Origin: Metallyticus violacea
Lineage: Eukaryota > Arthropoda > Insecta > Mantodea > Metallyticidae
Reading direction: 5' to 3'
Length of the DNA: 64,000 nt
Assembly: GCA_030762175.1 (NCBI GenBank)
Contig: JAUJEO010000019.1
Location: 6,516,001 to 6,580,000 of the forward strand
Positions 11,124 through 23,126 of this stretch are shown piece by piece. The notes under the pieces were generated by a model. That model ran no database searches. It was not told the DNA's origin and saw only the letters and a list, made by a program, of their open reading frames with translations. Each line of letters begins with the position of its first letter. The first letter of the stretch is position 1. The position numbers were made by a program, and so were the translations under genes.

Positions 11124-14100
11124 AAGCATATTATGCGCAAAGAATCTCGAAAAGAAAAAAATTTTTTTTCGAAGTTTGGAAACTTCGTTAGAATCACTTT
11201 TTTTCCGTTCTTATTTAAGATTACTGGTTCTCTTTCATTATACTAGTTTGATAGCCTCAGACAAGCATATTATGCGCAAAGAATCTCGAAAAGAAAAAAA
11301 TTTTTTTTCGAAGTTTGGAAACTTCGTTAGAATCACTTTTTTTCCGTTCTTATTTGAGATAACTTGTTCTCTTCCATTATACTAGTTTGATAGCCTTAGA
11401 CAAGCATATTATTCGCAAAGAATCTCGAAAAGAAAAAAATTTTTTTTCGAAGTTTGGAAACTTCGTTAGAATCACTTTTTTTCCGTTCTTATTTAAGATT
11501 ACTGGTTCTCTTTCATTATACTAGTTTGATAGCCTCAGACAAGCACATTATGCGCAAAGAATCTCGAAAAGAAAAAAATTTTATTTCGAAGTTTGGAAAC
11601 TTCGTTAGAATAACTTTTTTTCCGTTCTTATTTGAGATAACTGGTTCTCTTTCATTATACTAGTTTGATAGCCTCAGAAAAGCATATTATGCGCAAAGAA
11701 TCTCGAAAAGAAAAAAATTTTTTTTCGAAGTTTGGAAACTTCGTTAGAATCACTTTTTTTCCGTTCTTATTTGAGATAACTGGTTCTCTTTCATTATACT
11801 AGTTTGATAGCCTCAGACAAGCATATTATGCGCAAAGAATCTCGAAAAGAAAAAAATTTTTTTTCGAAGTTTGGAAACTTCCTTAGAATCACTTTTTTTC
11901 CATTCTTATTTGAGATAACTTGTTGTCTTACATTATACTTGTTTGATAGCCTTAGACAAGCATATTATGCGCAAAGAATCTCGAAAAGAAAAAAAATTTT
12001 TTTCGAAGTTTGGAAACTTCGTTAGAATCACTTTTTTTCCGTTCTTATTTAAGATTACTGGTTCTCTTTCATTATACTAGTTTGATAGCCTCAGACAAGC
12101 ATATTATGCGCAAAGAATCTCGAAAAGAAAAAAATTTTTTTTCGAAGTTTGGAAACTTCGTTAGAATCACTTTTTTTCCGTTCTTATTTGAGATAACTTG
12201 TTCTCTTTCATTATACTAGTTTGATAGCCTCAGACAAGCATATTATGCGCAAAGAATCTCGAAAAGAAAAAAATTTTATTTCGAAGTTTGGAAACTTCGT
12301 TAGAATCACTTTTTTTCCGTTCTTATTTGAGATAACTGGTTCTCTTTCATTATACTAGTTTGATAGCCTCAGAAAAGCATATTATGCGCAAAGAATCTCT
12401 AAAAGAAAAAATTTTTTTTTCGAAGTTTGGAAACTTCGTTAGAATCACTTTTTTTCCGTTCTTATTTGAGATAACTGGTTCTCTTTCATTATACTAGTTT
12501 GATATCCTCAGAAAAGCATAGGTATGCGCAAAGAATCTCGAAAAGAAAAAAATTTTTTTTCGAAGTTTGGAAACTTCGTTAGAATCACTTTTTTTCCGTT
12601 CTTATTTGAGATAACTGGTTCTCTTTCATTATACTAGTTTGATAGCCTCAGACAAGCATATTATGCGCAAAGAATCTCGAAAAGAAAAAAATTTTTTTTC
12701 GAAGTTTGGAAACTTCCTTAGAATCACTTTTTTTCCATTCTTATTTGAGATAACTTGTTCTCTTTCATTATACTTGTTTGATAGCCTTAGACAAGCATAT
12801 TATGCGCAAAGAATCTCGAAAAGAAAAAAATTTTTTTTCGAAGTTTGGAAACTTCGTTAGAATCACTTTTTTTCCGTTCTTATTTGAGATAACTGGTTTT
12901 TTTTCATTATACTAGTTTGATAGCCTCAGACAAGCATATTATGCGCAAAGAATCTCGAAAAGAAAAAAATTTTTTTTCGAAGTTTGGAAACTTCGTTAGA
13001 ATCACTTTTTTTCCGTTCTTATTTGAGATAACTGGTTCTCTTTCATTATAATAGTTTGATAGCTTCAGAAAAGCATATTATGCGCAAAGAATCTCGAAAA
13101 GAAAAAAATTTTTTTTCGAAGTTTGGAAACTTCCTTAGAATCACTTTTTTTCCATTCTTATTTGAGATAACTTGTTCTCTTTCATTATACTTGTTGGATA
13201 GCCTTAGACAAGCATATTATGCGCAAAGAATCTCGAAAAGAAAAAAATTTTTTTTCGAAGTTTGGAAACTTCGTTAGAATCACTTTTTTTCCGTTCTTAT
13301 TTAAGATTACTGGTTCTCTTTCTATATACTAGTTTGATAGCCTCAGACAAGCATATTATGCGCAAAGAATCTCGAAAAGAAAAAAATTTTTTTTCGAAGT
13401 TTGGAAACTTCCTTAGAATCACTTTTTTTCCATTCTTATTTGAGATAACTTGTTCTCTTTCATTATACTTGTTTGATAGTCTTAGACAAGCATATTATGC
13501 GCAAAGAATCTCGAAAAGAAAAAAATTTTTTTTCGAAGTTTGGAAACTTCGTTAGAATCACTTTTTTTCCGTTCTTATTTAAGATTACTGGTTCTCTTTC
13601 ATTATACTAGTTTGATAGCCTCAGACAAGCATATTATGCGCAAAGAATCTCGAAAAGAAAAAAATTTTATTTCGAAGTTTGGAAACTTCGTTAGAATCAC
13701 TTTTTTTCCGTTCTTATTTGAGATAACTGGTTCTCTTTCATTATACTAGTTTGATAGCCTCAGAAAAGCATATTATGCGCAAAGAATCTCGAAAAGAAAA
13801 AAATTTTTTTTCGAAGTTTGGAAACTTCCTTAGAATCACTTTTTTTCCATTCTTATTTGAGATAACTTGTTCTCTTTCATTATACTTGTTGGATAGCCTT
13901 AGACAAGCATATTATGCGCAAAGAATCTCGAAAAGAAAAAATTTTTTTTTCGAAGTTTGGAAACTTCGTTAGAATCACTTTCTTTCCGTTCTTATTTAAG
14001 ATTACTGGTTCTCTTTCTATATACTAGTTTGATAGCCTCAGACAAGCATATTATGCGCAAAGAATCTCGAAAAGAAAAAATTGTTTTTCGAAGTTTGGAA

Positions 14101-14644
14101 ACTTCCTTAGAATCACTTTTTTTCCATTCTTATTTGAGATAACTTGTTCTCTTTCATTATACTAGTTTGATAGCCTTAGACAAGCATATTATGCGCAAAG
14201 AATCTCGAAAAGAAAAAAATTTTTTTTCGAAGTTTGGAAACTTCGTTAGAATCACTTTTTTTCCGTTCTTATTTAAGATTACTGGTTCTCTTTCATTATA
14301 CTAGTTTGATAGCCTCAGACAAGCATATTATGCGCAAAGAATCTCGAAAAGAAAAAAATTTTTTTTCGAAGTTTGGAAACTTCGTTAGAATCACTTTTTT
14401 TCCGTTCTTATTTGAGATAACTTGTTCTCTTTCATTATACTAGTTTGATAGCCTTAGACAAGCATATTATTCGCAAAGAATCTCGAAAAGAAAAAAATTT
14501 TTTTTCGAAGTTTGGAAACTTCGTTAGAATCACTTTTTTTCCGTTCTTATTTAAGATTACTGGTTCTCTTTCATTATACTAGTTTGATAGCCTCAGACAA
14601 GCATATTATGCGCAAAGAATCTCGAAAAGAAAAAAATTTTATTT

Positions 14645-14662
14645 CGAAGTTTCGAAACTTCG
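14645..14662. other. Perfect 18-bp palindrome (CG-core dyad)
   Basis: A single G-to-C change turns the central GG of the dyad to CG, making CGAAGTTTCGAAACTTCG, which is its own reverse complement. The same monomer carries GTTACAATAAC in place of GTTAGAATCAC. Confidence 0.95.
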
Positions 14663-15125
14663 TTACAATAACTTTTTTTCCGTTCTTATTTGAGATAACT
14701 GGTTCTCTTTCATTATACTAGTTTGATAGCCTCAGAAAAGCATATTATGCGCAAAGAATCTCGAAAAGAAAAAAATTTTTTTTCGAAGTTTGGAAACTTC
14801 GTTAGAATCACTTTTTTTCCGTTCTTATTTGAGATAACTGGTTCTCTTTCATTATACTAGTTTGATAGCCTCAGACAAGCATATTATGCGCAAAGAATCT
14901 CGAAAAGAAAAAAATTTTTTTTCGAAGTTTGGAAACTTCCTTAGAATCATTTTTTTTCCATTCTTATTTGAGATAACTTGTTCTCTTTCATTATACTTGT
15001 TTGATAGCCTTAGACAAGCATATTATGCGCAAAGAATCTCGAAAAGAAAAAAATTTTTTTTCGAAGTTTGGAAACTTCGTTAGAATCACTTTTTTTCCGT
15101 TCTTATTTAAGATTACTGGTTCTCT

Positions 15126-18100
15126 TTCATTATACTAGTTTGATAGCCTCAGACAAGCATATTATGCGCAAAGAATCTCGAAAAGAAAAAAATTTTTTTT
15201 CGAAGTTTGGAAACTTCGTTAGAATCACTTTTTTTCCGTTCTTATTTGAGATAACTGGTTCTCTTTCATTATAATAGTTTGATAGCTTCAGAAAAGCATA
15301 TGATGCGCAAAGAATCTCGAAAAGAAAAAAATTTTTTTTCGAAGTTTGGAAACTTCCTTAGAATCACTTTTTTTCCATTCTTATTTGAGATAACTTGTTC
15401 TCTTTCATTATACTTGTTGGATAGCCTTAGACAAGCATATTATGCGCAAAGAATCTCGAAAAGAAAAAAATTTTTTTTCGAAGTTTGGAAACTTCGTTAG
15501 AATCACTTTTTTTCCGTTCTTATTTAAGATTACTGGTTCTCTTTCTATATACTAGTTTGATAGCCTCAGACAAGCATATTATGCGCAAAGAATCTCGAAA
15601 AGAAAAAAATTTTTTTTCGAAGTTTGGAAACTTCCTTAGAATCACTTTTTTTCCATTCTTATTTGAGAATACTTGTTCTCTTTCATTATACTTGTTTGAT
15701 AGCCTTAGACAAGCATATTATGCGCAAAGAATCTCGAAAAGAAAAAAATTTTTTTTTGAAGTTTGGAAACTTCGTTAGAATCACTTTTTTTCCGTTCTTA
15801 TTTAAGATTACTGGTTCTCTTTCTTTATACTAGTTTGATAGCCTCAGACAAGCATATTATGCGCAAAGAATCTCGAAAAGAAAAAAATTTTATTTCGAAG
15901 TTTGGAAACTTCGTTAGAATCACTTTTTTTCCGTTCTTATTTGAGATAACTGGTTCTCTTTCATTATACTAGTTTGATAGCCTCAGAAAAGCATATTATG
16001 CGCAAAGAATCTCGAAAAGAAAAAAATTTTTTTTCGAAGTTTGGAAACTTCCTTAGAATCACTTTTTTTCCATTCTTATTTGAGATAACTTGTTCTCTTT
16101 CATTATACATGTTGGATAGCCTTAGACAAGCATATTATGCGCAAAGAATCTCGAAAAGAAAAAATTTTTTTTTCGAAGTTTGGAAACTTCGTTAGAATCA
16201 CTTTCTTTCCGTTCTTATTTAAGATTACTGGTTCTCTTTCTATATACTAGTTTGATAGCCTCAGACAAGCATATTATGCGCAAAGAATCTCGAAAAGAAA
16301 AAATTGTTTTTCGAAGTTTGGAAACTTCCTTAGAATCACTTTTTTTCCATTCTTATTTGAGATAACTTGTTCTCTTTCATTATACTAGTTTGATAGCCTT
16401 AGACAAGCATATTATGCGCAAAGAATCTCGAAAAGAAAAAAATTTTTTTTCGAAGTTTGGAAACTTCGTTAGAATCACTTTTTTTCCGTTCTTATTTAAG
16501 ATTACTGGTTCTCTTTCATTATACTAGTTTGATAGCCTCAGACAAGCATATTATGCGCAAAGAATCTCGAAAAGAAAAAAATTTTTTTTCGAAGTTTGGA
16601 AACTTCGTTAGAATCACTTTTTTTCCGTTCTTATTTGAGATAACTTGTTCTCTTCCATTATACTAGTTTGATAGCCTTAGACAAGCATATTATTCGCAAA
16701 GAATCTCGAAAAGAAAAAAATTTTTTTTCGAAGTTTGGAAACTTCGTTAGAATCACTTTTTTTCCGTTCTTATTTAAGATTACTGGTTCTCTTTCATTAT
16801 ACTAGTTTGATAGCCTCAGACAAGCACATTATGCGCAAAGAATCTCGAAAAGAAAAAAATTTTATTTCGAAGTTTGGAAACTTCGTTAGAATAACTTTTT
16901 TTCCGTTCTTATTTGAGATAACTGGTTCTCTTTCATTATACTAGTTTGATAGCCTCAGAAAAGCATATTATGCGCAAAGAATCTCGAAAAGAAAAAAATT
17001 TTTTTTCGAAGTTTGGAAACTTCGTTAGAATCACTTTTTTTCCGTTCTTATTTGAGATAACTGGTTCTCTTTCATTATACTAGTTTGATAGCCTCAGACA
17101 AGCATATTATGCGCAAAGAATCTCGAAAAGAAAAAAATTTTTTTTCGAAGTTTGGAAACTTCCTTAGAATCACTTTTTTTCCATTCTTATTTGAGATAAC
17201 TTGTTGTCTTACATTATACTTGTTTGATAGCCTTAGACAAGCATATTATGCGCAAAGAATCTCGAAAAGAAAAAAAATTTTTTTCGAAGTTTGGAAACTT
17301 CGTTAGAATCACTTTTTTTCCGTTCTTATTTAAGATTACTGGTTCTCTTTCATTATACTAGTTTGATAGCCTCAGACAAGCATATTATGCGCAAAGAATC
17401 TCGAAAAGAAAAAAATTTTTTTTCGAAGTTTGGAAACTTCGTTAGAATCACTTTTTTTCCGTTCTTATTTGAGATAACTTGTTCTCTTTCATTATACTAG
17501 TTTGATAGCCTCAGACAAGCATATTATGCGCAAAGAATCTCGAAAAGAAAAAAATTTTATTTCGAAGTTTGGAAACTTCGTTAGAATCACTTTTTTTCCG
17601 TTCTTATTTGAGATAACTGGTTCTCTTTCATTATACTAGTTTGATAGCCTCAGAAAAGCATATTATGCGCAAAGAATCTCTAAAAGAAAAAATTTTTTTT
17701 TCGAAGTTTGGAAACTTCGTTAGAATCACTTTTTTTCCGTTCTTATTTGAGATAACTGGTTCTCTTTCATTATACTAGTTTGATATCCTCAGAAAAGCAT
17801 AGGTATGCGCAAAGAATCTCGAAAAGAAAAAAATTTTTTTTCGAAGTTTGGAAACTTCGTTAGAATCACTTTTTTTCCGTTCTTATTTGAGATAACTGGT
17901 TCTCTTTCATTATACTAGTTTGATAGCCTCAGACAAGCATATTATGCGCAAAGAATCTCGAAAAGAAAAAAATTTTTTTTCGAAGTTTGGAAACTTCCTT
18001 AGAATCACTTTTTTTCCATTCTTATTTGAGATAACTTGTTCTCTTTCATTATACTTGTTTGATAGCCTTAGACAAGCATATTATGCGCAAAGAATCTCGA

Positions 18101-20406
18101 AAAGAAAAAAATTTTTTTTCGAAGTTTGGAAACTTCGTTAGAATCACTTTTTTTCCGTTCTTATTTGAGATAACTGGTTTTTTTTCATTATACTAGTTTG
18201 ATAGCCTCAGACAAGCATATTATGCGCAAAGAATCTCGAAAAGAAAAAAATTTTTTTTCGAAGTTTGGAAACTTCGTTAGAATCACTTTTTTTCCGTTCT
18301 TATTTGAGATAACTGGTTCTCTTTCATTATAATAGTTTGATAGCTTCAGAAAAGCATATTATGCGCAAAGAATCTCGAAAAGAAAAAAATTTTTTTTCGA
18401 AGTTTGGAAACTTCCTTAGAATCACTTTTTTTCCATTCTTATTTGAGATAACTTGTTCTCTTTCATTATACTTGTTGGATAGCCTTAGACAAGCATATTA
18501 TGCGCAAAGAATCTCGAAAAGAAAAAAATTTTTTTTCGAAGTTTGGAAACTTCGTTAGAATCACTTTTTTTCCGTTCTTATTTAAGATTACTGGTTCTCT
18601 TTCTATATACTAGTTTGATAGCCTCAGACAAGCATATTATGCGCAAAGAATCTCGAAAAGAAAAAAATTTTTTTTCGAAGTTTGGAAACTTCCTTAGAAT
18701 CACTTTTTTTCCATTCTTATTTGAGATAACTTGTTCTCTTTCATTATACTTGTTTGATAGTCTTAGACAAGCATATTATGCGCAAAGAATCTCGAAAAGA
18801 AAAAAATTTTTTTTCGAAGTTTGGAAACTTCGTTAGAATCACTTTTTTTCCGTTCTTATTTAAGATTACTGGTTCTCTTTCATTATACTAGTTTGATAGC
18901 CTCAGACAAGCATATTATGCGCAAAGAATCTCGAAAAGAAAAAAATTTTATTTCGAAGTTTGGAAACTTCGTTAGAATCACTTTTTTTCCGTTCTTATTT
19001 GAGATAACTGGTTCTCTTTCATTATACTAGTTTGATAGCCTCAGAAAAGCATATTATGCGCAAAGAATCTCGAAAAGAAAAAAATTTTTTTTCGAAGTTT
19101 GGAAACTTCCTTAGAATCACTTTTTTTCCATTCTTATTTGAGATAACTTGTTCTCTTTCATTATACTTGTTGGATAGCCTTAGACAAGCATATTATGCGC
19201 AAAGAATCTCGAAAAGAAAAAATTTTTTTTTCGAAGTTTGGAAACTTCGTTAGAATCACTTTCTTTCCGTTCTTATTTAAGATTACTGGTTCTCTTTCTA
19301 TATACTAGTTTGATAGCCTCAGACAAGCATATTATGCGCAAAGAATCTCGAAAAGAAAAAATTGTTTTTCGAAGTTTGGAAACTTCCTTAGAATCACTTT
19401 TTTTCCATTCTTATTTGAGATAACTTGTTCTCTTTCATTATACTAGTTTGATAGCCTTAGACAAGCATATTATGCGCAAAGAATCTCGAAAAGAAAAAAA
19501 TTTTTTTTCGAAGTTTGGAAACTTCGTTAGAATCACTTTTTTTCCGTTCTTATTTAAGATTACTGGTTCTCTTTCATTATACTAGTTTGATAGCCTCAGA
19601 CAAGCATATTATGCGCAAAGAATCTCGAAAAGAAAAAAATTTTTTTTCGAAGTTTGGAAACTTCGTTAGAATCACTTTTTTTCCGTTCTTATTTGAGATA
19701 ACTTGTTCTCTTTCATTATACTAGTTTGATAGCCTTAGACAAGCATATTATTCGCAAAGAATCTCGAAAAGAAAAAAATTTTTTTTCGAAGTTTGGAAAC
19801 TTCGTTAGAATCACTTTTTTTCCGTTCTTATTTAAGATTACTGGTTCTCTTTCATTATACTAGTTTGATAGCCTCAGACAAGCATATTATGCGCAAAGAA
19901 TCTCGAAAAGAAAAAAATTTTATTTCGAAGTTTCGAAACTTCGTTACAATAACTTTTTTTCCGTTCTTATTTGAGATAACTGGTTCTCTTTCATTATACT
20001 AGTTTGATAGCCTCAGAAAAGCATATTATGCGCAAAGAATCTCGAAAAGAAAAAAATTTTTTTTCGAAGTTTGGAAACTTCGTTAGAATCACTTTTTTTC
20101 CGTTCTTATTTGAGATAACTGGTTCTCTTTCATTATACTAGTTTGATAGCCTCAGACAAGCATATTATGCGCAAAGAATCTCGAAAAGAAAAAAATTTTT
20201 TTTCGAAGTTTGGAAACTTCCTTAGAATCATTTTTTTTCCATTCTTATTTGAGATAACTTGTTCTCTTTCATTATACTTGTTTGATAGCCTTAGACAAGC
20301 ATATTATGCGCAAAGAATCTCGAAAAGAAAAAAATTTTTTTTCGAAGTTTGGAAACTTCGTTAGAATCACTTTTTTTCCGTTCTTATTTAAGATTACTGG
20401 TTCTCT
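15126..20406 (+). repeat. 5,281-bp higher-order unit, copy 2 (38 monomers)
   Basis: This is the tandem partner of 9,845-15,125. Identity extends past the unit to 20,481, where TTTTAGAAG replaces the expected TTTTCGAAG. The upstream limit of matching is near 9,844 and 15,125, where the first copy has GGTTTTTTTTC and the second GGTTCTCTTTC. The exchange point therefore lies somewhere in the roughly 75-bp overlap 15,125-15,200. Confidence 0.93.
19926..19943. other. Perfect 18-bp palindrome (CG-core dyad), second copy
   Basis: Identical to the site at 14,645 with the same flanking GTTACAATAAC, 5,281 bp downstream. It is a copy made by the 5,281-bp duplication and not an independent mutation. Confidence 0.95.
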
Positions 20407-20481
20407 TTCATTATACTAGTTTGATAGCCTCAGACAAGCATATTATGCGCAAAGAATCTCGAAAAGAAAAAAATTTTTTTT

Positions 20482-23126
20482 AGAAGTTTGGAAACTTCGT
20501 TAGAATCACTTTTTTTCCGTTCTTATTTGAGATAACTTGTTTTCTTTCATTATACTAGTTATATAGCCTTAGACAAGCATATTATGCGCAAAGAATCTCG
20601 AAAAGAAAAAAATTTTTTTTCGAAGTTTGGAAACTTCGTTAGAATCACTTTTTTTCCGTTCTTATTTTAGATTACTGGTTCTCTTTCATTATACTAGTTT
20701 GATAGCCTCAGACAAGCATATTATGCGCAAAGAATCTCGAAAAGAAAAAAATTTTTTTTCGAAGTTTGGAAACTTCCTTAGAATCACTTTTTTTCCGTTC
20801 TTATTTGAGATAACTGGTTCTCTTTCATTATACTAGTTTGATAGCCTCAGACAAGCATATTATGCGCAAAGAATCTCGAAAAGAAAAAAATTTTTTTTCG
20901 AAGTTTGGAAACTTCCTTAGAATCACTTTTTTTCCATTCTTATTTGAGATAACTTGTTCTCTTTCATTATACTTGTTTGATAGCCTTAGACAAGCATATT
21001 ATGCGCAAAGAATCTCGAAAAGAAAAAAATTTTTTTTCGAAGTTTGGAAACTTCGTTAGAATCACTTTTTTTCCGTTCTTATTTAAGATTACTGGTTCTC
21101 TTTCATTATACTAGTTTGATAGCCTCAGACAAGCATACTATGCGCAAAGAATCTCTAAAAGAAAAAATTTTTTTTTCGAAGTTTAGAAACTTCGTTAGAA
21201 TCACTTTTTTTCCGTTCTTATTTGAGATAACTGGTTCTCTTTCATTATACTAGTTTGATAGCCTCAGAAAAGCAAAGGTATGCCCAAAGAATCTCGAAAA
21301 GAAAAAAAATTTTTTTCGAAGTTTGGAAACTTCGTTAGAATCACTTTTTTTCCGTTCTTATTTGAGATAACTGGTTCTCTTTCATTATACTAGTTTGATA
21401 GCCTCAGACAAGCATATTATGCGCAAAGAATCTCGAAAAGAAAAAAATTTTTTTTCGAAGTTTGGAAACTTCCTTAGAATCACTTTTTTTCCATTCTTAT
21501 TTGATATAACTTGTTCTCTTTTATTATACTTGTTTGATAGCCTTAGACAAGCATATTATGCGCAAAGAATCTCCAAAAGAAAAAAAATTTTTTTCGAAGT
21601 TTGGAAACTTCGTTAGAATCACTTTTTTTCCGTTCTTATTTAAGATTACTGGTTCTCTTTCATTATACTAGTTTGATAGCCTCAGACAAGCATATTATGC
21701 GCAAAGAATCTCGAAAAGAAAAAAATTTTTTTTCGAAGTTTGGAAACTTCGTTAGAATCACTTTTTTTCCGTTCTTATTTGAGATAACTGGTTCTCTTTC
21801 ATTATACTAGTTTGATAGCCTCAGACAAGCTAATTATGCGCAAAGAATCTCGAAAAGAAAAAAATTTTTTTTCGAAGTTTGGAAACTTCCTTAGAATCAC
21901 TTTTTTTCCATTCTTATTTCAGATAACTTGTTCTCTTTCATTATACTTGTTGTATAGCCTTAGACAAGCATATTATGCGCAAAGAATCTCGAAAAGAAAA
22001 AAATTTTTTTTCGAAGTTTGGAAACTTCGTTAGAATCACTTTTTTTCCGTTCTTATTTAAGATTACTGGTTCTCTTTCTATATACTAGTTTGATAGCCTC
22101 AGACAAGCATATTATGCGCAAAGAATCTCGAAAAGAAAAAAATTTTTTTTCGAAGTTTGGAAACTTCCTTAGAATCACTTTTTTTCCATTCTTATTTGAG
22201 ATAACTTGTTCTCTTTCATTATACTTGTTTGATAGCCTTAGACAAGCATATTATGCGCAAAGAATCTCGAAAAGAAAAAAATTTTTTTTCGAAGTTTGGA
22301 AACTTCGTTAGAATCACTTTTTTTCCGTTCTTATTTAAGATTACTGGTTCTCTTTCATTATACTAGTTTGATAGCCTCAGACAAGCATATTATGCGCAAA
22401 GAATCTCGAAAAGAAAAAAAATTTTTTTCGAAGTTTGGAAACTTCGTTAGAATCACTTTTTTTCCGTTCTTATTTGAGATAACTTGTTCTCTTTCATTAT
22501 ACTAGTTTGATAGCCTTAGACAAGCATATTATTCGCAAAGAATCTCGAAAAGAAAAAAATTTTTTTTCGAAGTTTGCAAACTTCGTTAGAATCACTTTTT
22601 TTCCGTTCTTATTTAAGATTACTGGTACTCTTTCATTATACTAGTTTGATAGCCTCAGACAAGCATATTATGCGCAAAGAATCTCGAAAAGAAAAAAATT
22701 TTATTTCGAATTTTGGAAACTTCGTTAGAATCACTTTTTTTCCGTTCTTATTTGAGATAACTGGTTCTCTTTCATTATACTAGTTTGATAGCCTCAGAAA
22801 AGCATATTATGCGCAAAGAATCTCTAAAAGAAAAAATTTTTTTTTCGAAGTTTGGAAACTTCGTTAGAATCACTTTTTTTCCGTTCTTATTTGAGATAAC
22901 TGGTTCTCTTTCATTATACTAGTTTGATATCCTCAGAAAAGCATAGGTATGCGCAAAGAATCTCGAAAAGAAAAAAATTTTTTTTCGAAGTTTGGAAACT
23001 TCGTTAGAATCACTTTTTTTCCGTTCTTATTTGAGATAACTGGTTCTCTTTCATTATACTAGTTTGATAGCCTCAGAAAAGCATATTATGCGCAAAGAAT
23101 CTCGAAAAGAAAAAAATTTTTTTTCG
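20482..23126 (+). repeat. Diverged higher-order segment between blocks
   Basis: Monomer order here follows 1,993-4,637 at a shift of about 18,489 bp (133 monomers). It includes the GATATAAC copy near 21,502, CTCCAAAAG near 21,571, CAAGCTAATTATG near 21,826, TTGTATAG near 21,951, TTTCTATATACTAG near 22,077 and TGGTACTC near 22,625. Several private changes mark divergence: TTTTAGATTAC near 20,666, TTTCAGATAAC near 21,918, GTTTGCAAAC near 22,574, CGAATTTTGG near 22,709 and AGTTATATAGCC near 20,557. It is a relic of the ancestral order and not a recent copy. Confidence 0.8.

Larger units (their letters stand above)
9845..15125 (+). repeat. 5,281-bp higher-order unit, copy 1 (38 monomers)
   Basis: The interval repeats 5,281 bp downstream. 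Shared private markers include CATATGATGC near 10,017 and 15,298, TACATGTTGG near 10,827 and 16,108, CTTCCATTATAC near 11,372 and 16,653, TTGTCTTACATT near 11,922 and 17,203, and the CG-core dyad near 14,645 and 19,926. The length equals 38 x 139 plus one AGGT insertion minus two short TTG-type tracts. I saw no difference between the two copies, so this may be the youngest large duplication in the window. Confidence 0.93.
9430..15199 (+). repeat. Nested 22-monomer (3,058-bp) period
   Basis: Inside the 5,281-bp unit, markers also recur at exactly 3,058 bp (22 x 139). Examples are GATATCCTCAG with AGGT near 9,445 and 12,503, TTGGATAG near 10,136 and 13,194, CTTTCTTTCC near 10,921 and 13,979, and the ATTGTTTTTCG tract near 11,022 and 14,080. 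Divergence is higher than between the 5,281-bp copies: HMM-type CATATGATG against CATATTATG, and TTGTCTTACATT present only in the first repeat. The 3,058-bp event is therefore older and was then carried inside the larger unit. Confidence 0.85.
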
